A DNA stretch of 64,000 bases from Deltaproteobacteria bacterium (GTDB lineage Bacteria > Desulfobacterota > Binatia > UTPRO1), in contig JADLHM010000098.1 of assembly GCA_020848745.1 (NCBI GenBank), positions 124,001 through 188,000 on the forward strand. Reading direction: 5' to 3'. Under the pieces are notes generated by a model, which did not search any database, was not told where the DNA came from, and worked only from the letters and a program-made list of their open reading frames with translations. Shown one piece after another: positions 43,890 to 53,702 of this stretch (position 1 is its first letter; each line of letters starts with the position of its first letter). Position numbers and translations under genes: made by a program.

Positions 43890-46136
43890 ATGGGACCGTG
43901 CGCACGCGTGATGGACGAAGTTGTCTGTAACCTCATCCGTCTGGGGCGTGGAGCCAGACGGTGTGTCGTCAGGGCGAGTGTTCTGGCGCTCTTGGGGTGG
44001 CCCACGCTGGTCGCGGCGAACCCAGGCGATCTGGATTTGTCGTTTGGTACCGGCGGGAAAGTAACGACCGTTCTCGGGTCATTCTCCGGAATTGTGGACC
44101 TCGTCATTCAAAACGACGGCAAGCTCGTAGCGGCTGGGTACACATACGTAGGAGCCGATCAGGAGTTCGCGCTCGCTCGCTACAACACCAATGGGACGCT
44201 CGATGGCAGTTTCGGATCCGGAGGCACCGTCACAACGACATTCGGGTCGTACATGGAAGGGCATGGGATTGTCTTGCAAAGCGACGGAAAGCTGGTCGTG
44301 GCAGGCACTGACTACGCGCCTTCGCCCGGACCCATCGTCGTCATGCGCTTCAACACCAATGGGACCCTTGACGGCACGTTCGGGAGCGGCGGTAAAGCGA
44401 CAACCGTGATTGGTGGTACAGATAGTGGAGCATTTCCAATTGTGCAGCAGAATGACGGCAAGCTCGTGGTAGCTGGGGGGTCCGGCAGCAACATGGCGCT
44501 CGCGCGCTACAATCCCAACGGCACCCTCGACGGCACGTTCGGCAGCGGCGGCACAGTGACGACAGTTGGGCCCCAGACCGCTTTCGCGCTCGTCCTGCAA
44601 AACGACGGCAAGCTCGTCGCCGCCGGACGCTCCTCCGACGGTCTCGCCTTTGCGCTCGTGCGCTACGATGCCGACGGCACGCTGGACGGCACCTTCGGCA
44701 GCGGCGGAATCGTGACAACCAGCTTCGGATCTTACGCGGGTGTTTTGGGGCTCGTGCTCCAAAGCAACGGCAAACTGGTTGCGGCGGGTTACGCCTCGGT
44801 AGGCCCAACGAACGAGTTCGCACTTGCACGGTACAACCCCGACGGCACGCTCGACGGGAATTTTGGCAGCGGCGGGACCGTGACGACCGCGATAGGGTCG
44901 GCGGCAGGTGCCAATGCGGTCGTCACGCAGAGCGACGGCAAGCTGATCGCGGGTGGTTTGGCCGAGGTCAGTGGTGTGCTTCAGTTCGCGCTCGTACGCT
45001 ACAACTCCGACGGTACGCTCGACGGCACGTTCGGCAGCGGCGGAACCGTGACGACCGCGTCGGGATCGCAGGCGTACGCCAATGCCCTTCTCCTGCAAGA
45101 CGACGACAAACTGGTAGCGGCCGGTCTGGCAGGTGGCGAGAACTTCGGGTTCGCACGCTATGAGACCAACGACGTCGCGAGCGGGGTGGTCGGGGCGAAC
45201 GCCACCATCACTACGGACAACGAAGGCGATGGAGCGACTGCGAACGACGTAGTAGAAAGCTCCGTAACCTCACCGAACCCAGGATCGATCGACATCACCG
45301 AGCGCGAATCGCAGACCTCGTCCCCACCCGGATTTGCGCTCCTTGGTGAAGAGGTGCAGATCATGGCGCCACCTGCGAGCGTCGGGGCGCCGCTGAGCTT
45401 GGTTTTTCGCTTGGACGGCGCGATCATTCCCAGCGGTCAGGACGAGACGACGATCGTTGTGTTCAAGGATGGGATCGCCGTGCCCGCGTGTACGGGCGCC
45501 CCCAGCGCCGTCCCCGACCCATGTGTTGCAAACCGGACCCTGGTCGGGGACGACGCAATGCTCACCGTCCTCACGACGACAGCCAGTGATTGGACCTTCG
45601 CAACGACTGAATGTGCTGCGATGCCACAGGTCTGTAGGACGCCGACCGTCAGTGGCAAGGCGTACCTTGCACTCACGAACAAGACCCCTGACGATAAAGA
45701 TGCGTTTCAGTGGAAATGGCTGACCGGTGCGGCAACGACGAAGGCGGAGCTTGGGGATCCTCTACATATGGATAACTATGTCGTCTGCCTCTACGACGGT
45801 GCGGGTCTACGGGCGAAACTTACCGCGTCGGCAGGGGGCATCTGCGCCGGGAAGGACTGCTGGAAGGATAGTCCGAACGGTTACAAATACAAAGACAAGG
45901 ACGCGACGCCGAGCGGGATTACGCAGCTTCAGATCGCCGAAGGCGTGGACGGCAAAGCCAAGATCCAGATCAAAGGCAAGGGTTCGTACCTCCCCGACCT
46001 CAATCTAGCGGCACTCGTGTCTCCCATCATGGTCCAGCTTCATGCCGCGAGCGGCGGGGTCTGCTTCGGAGCGGAGTACACATTCCCCTCAGCGATCAGC
46101 AATGACGCAGTGTCCTTCAAGGACAAAGCGGACTGA
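43890..46136 (+). CDS. Secreted delta-60 repeat protein with C-terminal QWKW domain
   Basis: The 748-residue product starts at ATG 43890, after GAGGAGG, with a signal peptide ending WPTLVAANPGD. Seven delta-60 repeats follow, each of about 50-56 residues with LDxxFGxGGxVTT and NDGKLVxAGxxxxxxxxFALARYNxxG. The shared beta domain (NEGDGATANDVVESSVTSP, GFALLGEEVQIMAP; nt about 45175-45600) and the QWKW domain (CRTPTVSGKAYL, DAFQWKWLTGAAT, CLYDGAG, CAGKDCW, GKAKIQIKGKG, CFGAEYTF; nt 45605-46133) complete it, ending FKDKAD. The two C-terminal domains are closer to those of 34535-37174 than to 37215-40766. Codon use and GC look lower here than in flanking genes, a sign of separate origin. Confidence 0.87.
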   Translation: MGPCARVMDEVVCNLIRLGRGARRCVVRASVLALLGWPTLVAANPGDLDLSFGTGGKVTTVLGSFSGIVDLVIQNDGKLVAAGYTYVGADQEFALARYNTNGTLDGSFGSGGTVTTTFGSYMEGHGIVLQSDGKLVVAGTDYAPSPGPIVVMRFNTNGTLDGTFGSGGKATTVIGGTDSGAFPIVQQNDGKLVVAGGSGSNMALARYNPNGTLDGTFGSGGTVTTVGPQTAFALVLQNDGKLVAAGRSSDGLAFALVRYDADGTLDGTFGSGGIVTTSFGSYAGVLGLVLQSNGKLVAAGYASVGPTNEFALARYNPDGTLDGNFGSGGTVTTAIGSAAGANAVVTQSDGKLIAGGLAEVSGVLQFALVRYNSDGTLDGTFGSGGTVTTASGSQAYANALLLQDDDKLVAAGLAGGENFGFARYETNDVASGVVGANATITTDNEGDGATANDVVESSVTSPNPGSIDITERESQTSSPPGFALLGEEVQIMAPPASVGAPLSLVFRLDGAIIPSGQDETTIVVFKDGIAVPACTGAPSAVPDPCVANRTLVGDDAMLTVLTTTASDWTFATTECAAMPQVCRTPTVSGKAYLALTNKTPDDKDAFQWKWLTGAATTKAELGDPLHMDNYVVCLYDGAGLRAKLTASAGGICAGKDCWKDSPNGYKYKDKDATPSGITQLQIAEGVDGKAKIQIKGKGSYLPDLNLAALVSPIMVQLHAASGGVCFGAEYTFPSAISNDAVSFKDKAD
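44010..45165 (+). repeat. Seven delta-60 repeats (about 150-170 bp each)
   Basis: Tandem units encoding LDGTFGSGGTVTT and LQNDGKLVAAG; the third and fourth units are shorter. Repeat units are similar enough in DNA to favour copy-number change. Confidence 0.85.
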
Positions 46137-46166
46137 GCCGTCTTGTCTTTCAATACCGATGACGAA

Positions 46167-46187
46167 CCCAATTGACGGTCAACTGGG
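46167..46187. terminator. Weak hairpin after the delta-60 gene
   Basis: CCCAATTGAC and GTCAACTGGG around a single G, one mismatch, 30 bp after the stop codon. No T-tract. Confidence 0.35.
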
Positions 46188-46430
46188 CGACCCCAGCAAC
46201 ACGGTTCTCGACCGTGCCGCGCGTACAACGCCTTCGTCGCGGAGCTCGACTACGGCACGACGAACATGGACGCGATCGATCGCGCGCTTGACGGTGCGGA
46301 GGAGCGCGGGCTCGCGTTGCACTTCGTCGAGCGTGACGGGATTGGTACCGCCGATCAGTGCGTCTGGGTCGTGGCGCGCGGCATCGAGCACATCGAGCCG
46401 AGGCAGAGGTTTGATGGGCGTGAATGACAA
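46179..46430 (-). pseudogene. AAA/DUF4143-type ATPase remnant (Walker B region)
   Basis: The frame reads PRLDVLDAARHDPDALIGG then VTLDEVQREPALLRTVKRAI, which is the segment around the Walker B motif of AAA_14/DUF4143 ATPases (typically DP-x-x-F ... P-V-T-L-D-E-V-Q-R-x-P-x-L-L-x-x-I-K). Walker A and the DUF4143 half are absent and the sequence after residue 53 shows no further match. It is a relict of a gene related to, but not a copy of, the intact ATPase at 1743-2909. Confidence 0.6.
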
Positions 46431-46439
46431 TCATTCACG
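46419..46439. repeat. Perfect 9-bp inverted repeat CGTGAATGA/TCATTCACG
   Basis: CGTGAATGA (46419-46427) and TCATTCACG (46431-46439) with CAA between; a further CATGAATGAT follows at 46441. It may be the operator of the lost gene to the left. It lies 30 bp before copy 3 of the GTCACC repeat. Confidence 0.55.
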
Positions 46440-46468
46440 TCATGAATGATCAACAGCAGCGTGAGGCT

Positions 46469-46485
46469 GTCACCATTTGGGTGAC
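46469..46485. promoter_or_regulatory. Inverted repeat GTCACC-ATTTG-GGTGAC (copy 3)
   Basis: Perfect arms. It stands 25 bp before a truncated QWKW-domain remnant, i.e. where the promoter of a lost secreted protein would be if the body of that gene had been deleted. Confidence 0.65.
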
Positions 46486-46509
46486 GATTGCACGGTCGGG
46501 TTCCGATAA

Positions 46510-46728
46510 GCGCAGCTGAAGCTCGCCCAAGGCGACGAGGGCAAAACCAAGCTGAGCTTCAAGGCCAAGGGCGTCCTCTTGGACGTGCCCCCGCTCGCCG
46601 CGTTGGCCGGCCCGATTCGCGTGCAGCTCGTGCGCGGCGGCGGCGCCCAAGAGATGTGCTGGGAAGCCGTCTACGACGCGCCCTTCCTCAAGAACGACGG
46701 CGTGAGCTTCGTCGACAAGGCGAATTGA
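46510..46728 (+). pseudogene. QWKW-domain remnant (last ~72 codons)
   Basis: Open from 46510 directly after TAA 46507-46509, with no start. It reads LKLAQGDEGKTKLSFKAKGV, LAGPIRVQLVRGGG, MCWEAVYDAPFLKNDGVSF and ends VDKAN, aligning with the last part of the QWKW domain (GKAKIQVKGKG ... VQLKPASGGVCFGATYSF ... FKDKAD). The first half, including QWKW itself, is missing. The C-terminal end is intact, so only the upstream part was deleted. Confidence 0.75.
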
Positions 46729-46737
46729 TCAGGCCAT

Positions 46738-47070
46738 TCATTCCTTCCATCCTCGCATCGCGAGCACCTCGGCGATGTCCCTTCGACCGTCCAGAACGCC
46801 GACGATTCCAATCACTGGACCGTCGATCCTGAAGAAGATTCGGTATGGAGCGACGACCAGCTCGCGATAGGCCGTGACCCCGATGCGCTTCAGCTCCGGC
46901 ACGACGCGACCGCGCCGGGGATGCGTCGTAAGAGAGGCGATGCGGCGGGCCATCCCCGCATAGACGTCCCTCGCTCTCTCGGGGCTTTCGCGTCTGGCGA
47001 TGAATTCGAGGATGTCTTCGAGATCCGTAATCGCAATGGGCGACCACTCGACCCGCCGCAGCTCACTCAC
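46738..47070 (-). CDS. RelE/ParE-family toxin
   Basis: A 110-residue toxin. The ParE/RelE fold is visible in RVEWSPIAITDLEDILEFIA, AGMARRIASLTTHPRRGRVV, YRELVVAPYRIFFRID and the final VLDGRRD. Length and order are normal. Its start overlaps the antitoxin end by 8 bp. ParE-type toxins usually inhibit gyrase, RelE types cut mRNA on the ribosome; the sequence does not decide between them. The gene pair is inserted between two QWKW remnants. Confidence 0.88.
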   Translation of the reverse strand: MSELRRVEWSPIAITDLEDILEFIARRESPERARDVYAGMARRIASLTTHPRRGRVVPELKRIGVTAYRELVVAPYRIFFRIDGPVIGIVGVLDGRRDIAEVLAMRGWKE

Positions 47071-47344
47071 GCGCCAGTTCGGCGAGCTTGCGACGCAAGC
47101 GAGCCGTCACGCGCGCCGCCGAAACGCCCTTCCCTCTCTTCAGCTCCTGGTCGCCCTGCACCATGAACCGCAGCAGCAAGAGCGCCTGGCGTTGCTCCCG
47201 GAAGCTGTCGATGTCTTGCAAGACCGCCGTGGCTTTGCCGTTCTGCGTGATGAGAATCGGCTTCCGCTCCTGACGCGCGCGTCGAACCAGTTGCGCGCTC
47301 CGGGTCTTGAAAACCGTGATCGGCTCGATCGAGGTGTCGTCCAT
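47063..47344 (-). CDS. Phd/YefM-family antitoxin
   Basis: A 93-residue protein from ATG 47344 with the Phd/YefM start (ITVFKTRSAQLVRRARQERK, PILITQNGKATAVLQDIDSF) and a C-terminal toxin-binding helix. It is co-directional with and overlaps the RelE/ParE toxin by 8 bp, antitoxin first. The frame continues upstream to 47380 but the extension has no ribosome site. Confidence 0.85.
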   Translation of the reverse strand: MDDTSIEPITVFKTRSAQLVRRARQERKPILITQNGKATAVLQDIDSFREQRQALLLLRFMVQGDQELKRGKGVSAARVTARLRRKLAELARE

Positions 47345-47370
47345 GGGGCCAGTCTTAGACCCGGATTCGG

Positions 47371-47652
47371 ATGCGATCAACGCTCATCGGCACGGGCGGT
47401 CAGGGAATCGCGATCAGCTCCGATGCGGGCGGAAGTTGGGCGGCGTCCAATGCCGGCGTTGGCAACGTCGCCTTGGAGGCGATCGCACTGGTCCAGGGTT
47501 CGTCGGACGCTCCCGCTGCGCGCACCGGCCGATCCCGCCAAGCGGCGGCTGCAATGGAAGTGCAGCTCGGAGCGGGGGGCGACGGCAAGGCCAAGATCCA
47601 AGTGAAGGGGAAGGGCGCGTTACTCGCGCTCCCCGATCCCGCCGCGGCATAG
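47371..47652 (+). pseudogene. Remnant of a BNR-repeat plus QWKW secreted protein
   Basis: The frame from 47371 reads MRSTLIGTGGQGIAISSDAG then GSWAASNAGVGNV, a BNR/sortilin blade as in 37215-40766, then, around 47510-47555 in another frame, PADPAKRRLQWKC (compare NAADAAKDQLQWKW), and finally in the first frame VQLGAGGDGKAKIQVKGKGA ending at 47652. Thus blade, QWKW start and GKAKI end are joined by deletions with frameshifts. The final strand and last cysteine are missing: the copy stops at TAG 47650, where a truncated toxin gene on the other strand begins. Confidence 0.7.
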
Positions 47653-47867
47653 TAGACGGCGTAGGGAAAGCGACGGAGCAGCGCTCTCCGAATCCCCGCC
47701 CTGAGCTCGCCGTATCGGAAAGGGCTCGTGATGATCCGTTCGTAGGTGCGGCGCAGCTCGTCGAGGAACTCGAGCCCGAGGCCGGAACGCTCGTGCTGGT
47801 ACCATACGAACGCAGACTCGACATCCAGATCGGCCGCCGGCTCCGTGACGAGCCGGTAGCTGGTCAC
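47400..47867 (-). pseudogene. RelE/ParE toxin with lost C-terminus, running into antisense of the remnant
   Basis: From ATG 47867 the frame reads YRLVTEPAADLDVESAFVWY, GLGLEFLDELRRTYERI and RRALLRRFPYAVYYA, a RelE/ParE toxin up to the strand before its catalytic end. After residue ~75 (near 47645) similarity stops, and the ORF continues as the antisense of the QWKW/BNR remnant until 47400. The missing part normally carries the last strand with VLHxxRDP. Toxicity is therefore doubtful. Stop of the antitoxin and start of the toxin overlap (ATGA). Confidence 0.65.
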
Positions 47868-48097
47868 GATGACGTCTTCGTCAGGCGCTCGAGGAGATCG
47901 TGCGCTGGCCGAGCAAGGTGCGGTTCCTTCCGATACGCCTCCAAGCGCTGCTCGGCGAGATCCAGATGGCTCTCCGGCACGGGAAGCTCACCCGGCTGAT
48001 CGGCGATGCGGTCCCAAAGCTCCTGGAGGTAGCGTATCTGGTCGGCTTTGGTGAGGTTGCTGAAGCCCGGAGGCTCCGGGAGGGGGAGACTGGCCAT
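47864..48097 (-). CDS. Addiction-module antitoxin (RelE-associated, stability type)
   Basis: A 77-residue protein from ATG 48097 with GGAGG 8 bp upstream. It reads LTKADQIRYLQELWDRIADQ, LPVPESHLDLAEQRLEAYRK, the standard pattern of the putative addiction-module component family that precedes RelE-type toxins. It overlaps the broken toxin by 4 bp. It may now act without an active partner. Confidence 0.82.
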   Translation of the reverse strand: MASLPLPEPPGFSNLTKADQIRYLQELWDRIADQPGELPVPESHLDLAEQRLEAYRKEPHLARPAHDLLERLTKTSS

Positions 48098-48221
48098 GGC
48101 GTTACCTCCTGCCGTCACGTTTGCGGGGCCGCATGGCGAGGATCGTAGCTGCGAGACGACTGCGGCCGCAACGGCTTTTGGCGCTACGAGTATCCACCGA
48201 GCGAGCGCCGGCTTCGGGCCA

Positions 48222-49343
48222 TCACGCACTCGATCCCGTGGCCGGTGTGATCACGAGCGCAACTGCCCCTCTTGCGAGCACCCGCGTCAGCTCGTTCTGG
48301 CTCGCGACGCCGAGCTTCGAGAAGGTGCGCTTGAGGTGGGTGCGGATCGTGTTGACCGAGACGCCGAGCGCGCGGGCCATCGTCTCGACGCGAGCGCCGG
48401 CGAGGAGGCGCAGGGCGACGTCGGCCTCGGCCGGGGTGAGGCCGTAGAGTTCGCGTAGCACGGGCGCGACCTCCGCGAGGTCCCCGTCGGGGTCGGCGAC
48501 GATCGCGACGGTCACGGGCGCGTCATCGGTGCTCTCGGGCCCTTCGGTCGGCAGCCGGGCGAGCCGGACGAAGTACGGCGATCCGCCGCGGCGGCGCGTG
48601 ATCGGCATGAGGATCGGCGCGTTCCCATACGTGACTTCGCGAACGGCGCGCCGCAGCCGCGTCGTATCGGCGTCGCCCGTTGCTGCGAGGAGACCCCGCT
48701 CGACCAGGATGCCGTCGCCGGCGGCGGTCATGGCCCGGGCCGCGGCATTCGATCGCGTGACGCGGCCGTCGCGGGCGAGCAGTGCGACACCGAGTGGCAG
48801 CCGATCGAGCACCGCGGCGAGTGCGTCCCGCTCGCGCGTGAGCGCTTCGATCCGGCGCGCGGTCGCGAAGGCGGGTCGCAGGTCGCCGGCCAACGCCTCG
48901 GCCCGTCGGAGATCGACCGCCGTGAACGGACCCGTCGCGCGTGCGCGCGCGAGCACGAGCACCGCGGTCGCGCGCTCGTCGGTCGCGAGCGTTGCGACCC
49001 CGAGCGCGTCGCCGCCCGGATCATCGGACGTGATGGCGAATGCGTCCTCCCGCGCGGACCGCGCCAACCGGCGCCCGAGCCCGGAGAGCGCGGCGGCTCT
49101 GACGGTCCATCCCGCGCCCGCCCGCCAGACCGTCGGCGAGCCGTCCGCCGGGCGGCCTGCCGCCGATCGCGCAGGCAGGACGACGGCCGCGCCCGCGGCG
49201 TCCATGTACGTCGCCACCCGTGCGAGGAGCGCGGGCCACGCAGCGGGCGCGAGTGCCGCTGCGCCGACGAGGTCGGCGAAGCTCTCGCGCGCATCGCGTT
49301 CGGCGGTGAGCGTCGCGCTCGGCGTCGGATGGGGTACGGCCAC
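48222..49343 (-). CDS. LuxR-type regulator with GAF/PAS-like N-terminal half
   Basis: A 373-residue protein from GTG 49343 (GGAGGT about 15 bp upstream; other starts are possible). The N-terminal part holds a GAF-like region (ATYMDAAGAAVVLPARS, AEALAGDLRPAFATAR) and a PAS-like region (RLPLGVALLARDGRVTRSN). The C-terminal end is a LuxR/GerE helix-turn-helix (LTPAEADVALRLLAGARVE, LGVSVNTIRTHLKRTFSKLG), close in form to that of the regulator at 32932. There is no receiver domain. The frame runs on past 52 kb on the same strand, but that extension is the antisense of the kinase gene and not coding. A 207-bp gap separates it from the divergent kinase gene. Confidence 0.85.
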   Translation of the reverse strand: MAVPHPTPSATLTAERDARESFADLVGAAALAPAAWPALLARVATYMDAAGAAVVLPARSAAGRPADGSPTVWRAGAGWTVRAAALSGLGRRLARSAREDAFAITSDDPGGDALGVATLATDERATAVLVLARARATGPFTAVDLRRAEALAGDLRPAFATARRIEALTRERDALAAVLDRLPLGVALLARDGRVTRSNAAARAMTAAGDGILVERGLLAATGDADTTRLRRAVREVTYGNAPILMPITRRRGGSPYFVRLARLPTEGPESTDDAPVTVAIVADPDGDLAEVAPVLRELYGLTPAEADVALRLLAGARVETMARALGVSVNTIRTHLKRTFSKLGVASQNELTRVLARGAVALVITPATGSSA

Positions 49344-49550
49344 GCCGGGTGTCGAGCAACCTCCGTGCCCGCCGGGAAAGCGCGTCGGCGCGCGCGGGAT
49401 CGGGGGTGTGGCCCGAGCGATGTGCACGCGATTGCGCAGCCGGGCGCGGCGCGCGCGCTCGCATTGCACAATGCGGTGCGTGCGGCCGGCCAGGTCCGGT
49501 GAACGGCTGGGTCTTGCCGAGACGGGCCGGAACTTGCTTACCAGAGACCG

Positions 49551-52163
49551 ATGCACAGGCCGGGTCCGATCGCCTACTTGCTGCCGCTCGTCGCGCTCGC
49601 GATCGGCGTGCCCATCCTCGCGTTTGCGACCATCCGCAGCGTGACCTGGGTCGGCCGGACGTTTCCCGGCTTCTTCGTCATGCAGAACGCGGTCGTACCG
49701 ACCGTGAGCGGGATCGACTGGCCCCCGGACCGCGCCGGGATCTTCCACGCGCGCGTCACGGCGGTCGACGGCGAGCGGGTGCGGTCGGGCGCCGAGGTCT
49801 ACGAGCGCGTCGCCGCGCATCCGCCCGGAACGCCGATCGAGTACACGCTCGCGGGCGAGGACGGCGAGGACGGCGCCCGGACCGTGCGCGTCGCCGCGCA
49901 TCGCTTCGGCTGGTACGCGTACCTCGAGACCTGGGGCATCCTGCTCGCGTTCGCGTGGAGCTACCTCGCGATCGGGCTCGTGGTCGCCTTCCTCCAGCCG
50001 CGTACCCGCCAGGCGCGGGTCTACCTGCTCCAGGCGCTCGTCGGGAGCATCTATCCGGCGGCGGCGGTCCTGTATCACCAGGCGAGCTCCGACCACCCGT
50101 GGCTCACGGCCGTCGGGCTCGCCGCGGAATGCGTGTTCCCCGCGACCTACGTGCATCTCGCGCTCGTGTTCCCGGTCGAGCGCCGCCTCCCCGCGCCGGC
50201 GTGGCTCTGGACGGCGACTCCGTACGTTCTGAGCGCCGTGCTCGTCGTGCTCGGGCTCCGCGGCTTCTACGCGGATCCGCCGACGCTCGCCGCGTTCCGC
50301 GCCGCCTACGTCTACACGTCGGCGAGCATCCTCTTCTTCGTGGCCGCCATGGTCGTCGGGTACGTCCGGAGCCGTGACCCGGCGATTCGTGGACGGATCC
50401 TCGCCGTCCTTCCAGGGGTCGTCTTCGGGACGGCGGCGGTGTTCCTGATCTTCCTGAACAACGCGTCGGCGGGCCGCGACCTTCCGATCCAGTTCGGCCT
50501 CGTGCCGTCGTTCGCGTTCTACGTGAGTGTCGCCTACGCGATCGCGAAGCACGACTTGTTCGACGTCGACCGGGTGGTCCGGCAGAGCTTCGTCTACGGC
50601 CTGCTCACCGTGATCGTGCTCGCCGGGTACGCGCTCGCGCTCAGCGTTCCGGCGCAGGTGGCGCCGGCCGGCGTGGTCGGCGCGCTGTTCGTGCTCGGTC
50701 TCGCCTTCCTGCTCGATCCCCTCAGGCGCGGCGTGCAGCGGGTCGTCGACCGCGCCTTCTTCCGGAGCCGCCTCGACGGCGCCCGGACCGTCGCCGAGCT
50801 CAGCGAGGCGCTCACCAGCGTGCTCGACCTCGACGAGATCGTGGCGCGCGTCACGCAGGTGGTGACCGAAGCGATGCAGCTCGAGTCGACGACGCTCGCG
50901 GTCGCGGAGGAGGGGAGAGCGTGGTCGCGCGGCGCCGACGGGGCGCTGCGGATCGTGCCGGCCCCGCCGGCGGACCTTGCCGCGGCGGCGCGGGCGGCGG
51001 TCACGGAGTCGCCGATCGACCCGCCGCTCGGCGCTGATGCTCCGGCGTTCGGCGCCGGGGTGCGCGCGGTCCTCGGCAGCTTCGACGCCGCGGCGGTCCT
51101 GCCGCTCGTGCTCGGCGAGCGCCCCCTCGGCTTCCTGGCGCTCGGAGCGAAGCGCTCCGGGCGGCCGCTCGGAGCGCGCGATGTCCGCCTGTTGCGGACC
51201 CTGGCGAACCAAGCGGCGATCGCGATCCAGAACGCGCTGTCCTTCCGCGCGCTCGGCGCCCTGAACCGCGAGCTCGACGAGAAGGTTCGCGCCCGCACCG
51301 AGGAAGTCCGGCGCTCCAACGTGGATTTGAAAACGGCGTACCGCGAGCTCCAGGACACCCAGGCGCAGCTCGTCCACTCCGAGAAGATGGCCTCGCTCGG
51401 CCAGCTCGTCGCCGGCGTCGCTCACGAGCTCAACAACCCGGCGAGCTTCGTCCACGGGAGTCTCGGCAACCTGAGCCGCTACCTGGCGACGTTCGTCGAG
51501 GTGATCCAGCGCTATCGGGCCGCGCCGATCGCCGACCCCGCCGTGCGCGAGTCGCTCGAGGCGCTCTCCGCGGCCTCCCAGCTCGACTATCTCCTCCAAG
51601 CGACGCCCGAGCTCCTGCGCTATTGCGCCGAGGGCTCCGAGCGCATCAAGCGGATCGTCGAGGACTTGCGCGTGTTCGTGCGCGCGGAGCAAGGCGAACG
51701 CTCGTCGACGGACCTGGCCGCGGATCTCGAGGCGACGCTGCGGCTCCTCGCGGAGCGCATCGCGAACGTCCGCATCGAGCGGCGCTACGGCGTCGTGGCC
51801 CCCATCGAGGCGCACGCCGGCCAGTTGAATCAGGTGTGGATGAACCTCCTCGCCAACGCGGTCGACGCGGTCGAAGGGCATCGGGACGGCGTCATCACGG
51901 TCGCCATCAGCGACGAGGGCGCCTGGGTGAAAGTCGTGATCGCCGACAACGGCGTCGGGATCCCGTCCGCGGTGCGGGGCAAGATCTTCGACCCGTTCTT
52001 CACCACGAAAGCGATCGGGCGCGGCACCGGGCTCGGTCTCAGCATTGCCTACGGCGCGGTGCGCAGCCACGGCGGACACATCGCGGTCGAGAGCGAGCCG
52101 GGCCGCGGCACCACGATGACCGTCCGCCTGCCGCGTCATCAGGCGAGGCCGCACGCGGCCTGA
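49551..52163 (+). CDS. Membrane histidine kinase with PDZ-like N-terminus and GAF domain
   Basis: An 870-residue sensor kinase. N-terminal helix, then an extracytoplasmic loop with PDZ-like sequence ([29 protein letters not shown]), then about seven more helices (residues 125-390), a GAF-like domain (about 425-575), a coiled coil ([20 protein letters not shown]), H box [20 protein letters not shown], and HATPase_c motifs ([30 protein letters not shown]). It resembles the kinase family often paired with NtrC-type regulators. The gene is followed after 95 bp by such a regulator and then by lnt, suggesting a three-gene unit. The PDZ-like loop may sense misfolded envelope protein, which is inference. 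Confidence 0.88.
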   Translation: MHRPGPIAYLLPLVALAIGVPILAFATIRSVTWVGRTFPGFFVMQNAVVPTVSGIDWPPDRAGIFHARVTAVDGERVRSGAEVYERVAAHPPGTPIEYTLAGEDGEDGARTVRVAAHRFGWYAYLETWGILLAFAWSYLAIGLVVAFLQPRTRQARVYLLQALVGSIYPAAAVLYHQASSDHPWLTAVGLAAECVFPATYVHLALVFPVERRLPAPAWLWTATPYVLSAVLVVLGLRGFYADPPTLAAFRAAYVYTSASILFFVAAMVVGYVRSRDPAIRGRILAVLPGVVFGTAAVFLIFLNNASAGRDLPIQFGLVPSFAFYVSVAYAIAKHDLFDVDRVVRQSFVYGLLTVIVLAGYALALSVPAQVAPAGVVGALFVLGLAFLLDPLRRGVQRVVDRAFFRSRLDGARTVAELSEALTSVLDLDEIVARVTQVVTEAMQLESTTLAVAEEGRAWSRGADGALRIVPAPPADLAAAARAAVTESPIDPPLGADAPAFGAGVRAVLGSFDAAAVLPLVLGERPLGFLALGAKRSGRPLGARDVRLLRTLANQAAIAIQNALSFRALGALNRELDEKVRARTEEVRRSNVDLKTAYRELQDTQAQLVHSEKMASLGQLVAGVAHELNNPASFVHGSLGNLSRYLATFVEVIQRYRAAPIADPAVRESLEALSAASQLDYLLQATPELLRYCAEGSERIKRIVEDLRVFVRAEQGERSSTDLAADLEATLRLLAERIANVRIERRYGVVAPIEAHAGQLNQVWMNLLANAVDAVEGHRDGVITVAISDEGAWVKVVIADNGVGIPSAVRGKIFDPFFTTKAIGRGTGLGLSIAYGAVRSHGGHIAVESEPGRGTTMTVRLPRHQARPHAA

Positions 52164-52258
52164 CGCGGCGCCTTTCCTTTCCGGCACCCATCCACTACCT
52201 ATCGACCTCTCATGCCACCTGCGTCCGGCCTTTGCGGCCGCGTGAGATCGCGAGCGCG

Positions 52259-53671
<1,413 letters not shown>

Positions 53672-53702
53672 GAGGAGAGCACTGCCGCGCCGGATCGCGC
53701 TC

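Noticed and set aside
49344-52187. Long N-terminal extension of the LuxR-type regulator
   Set aside because: That part is the complement of the histidine kinase gene and carries only biased composition; the regulator is complete from 49343.
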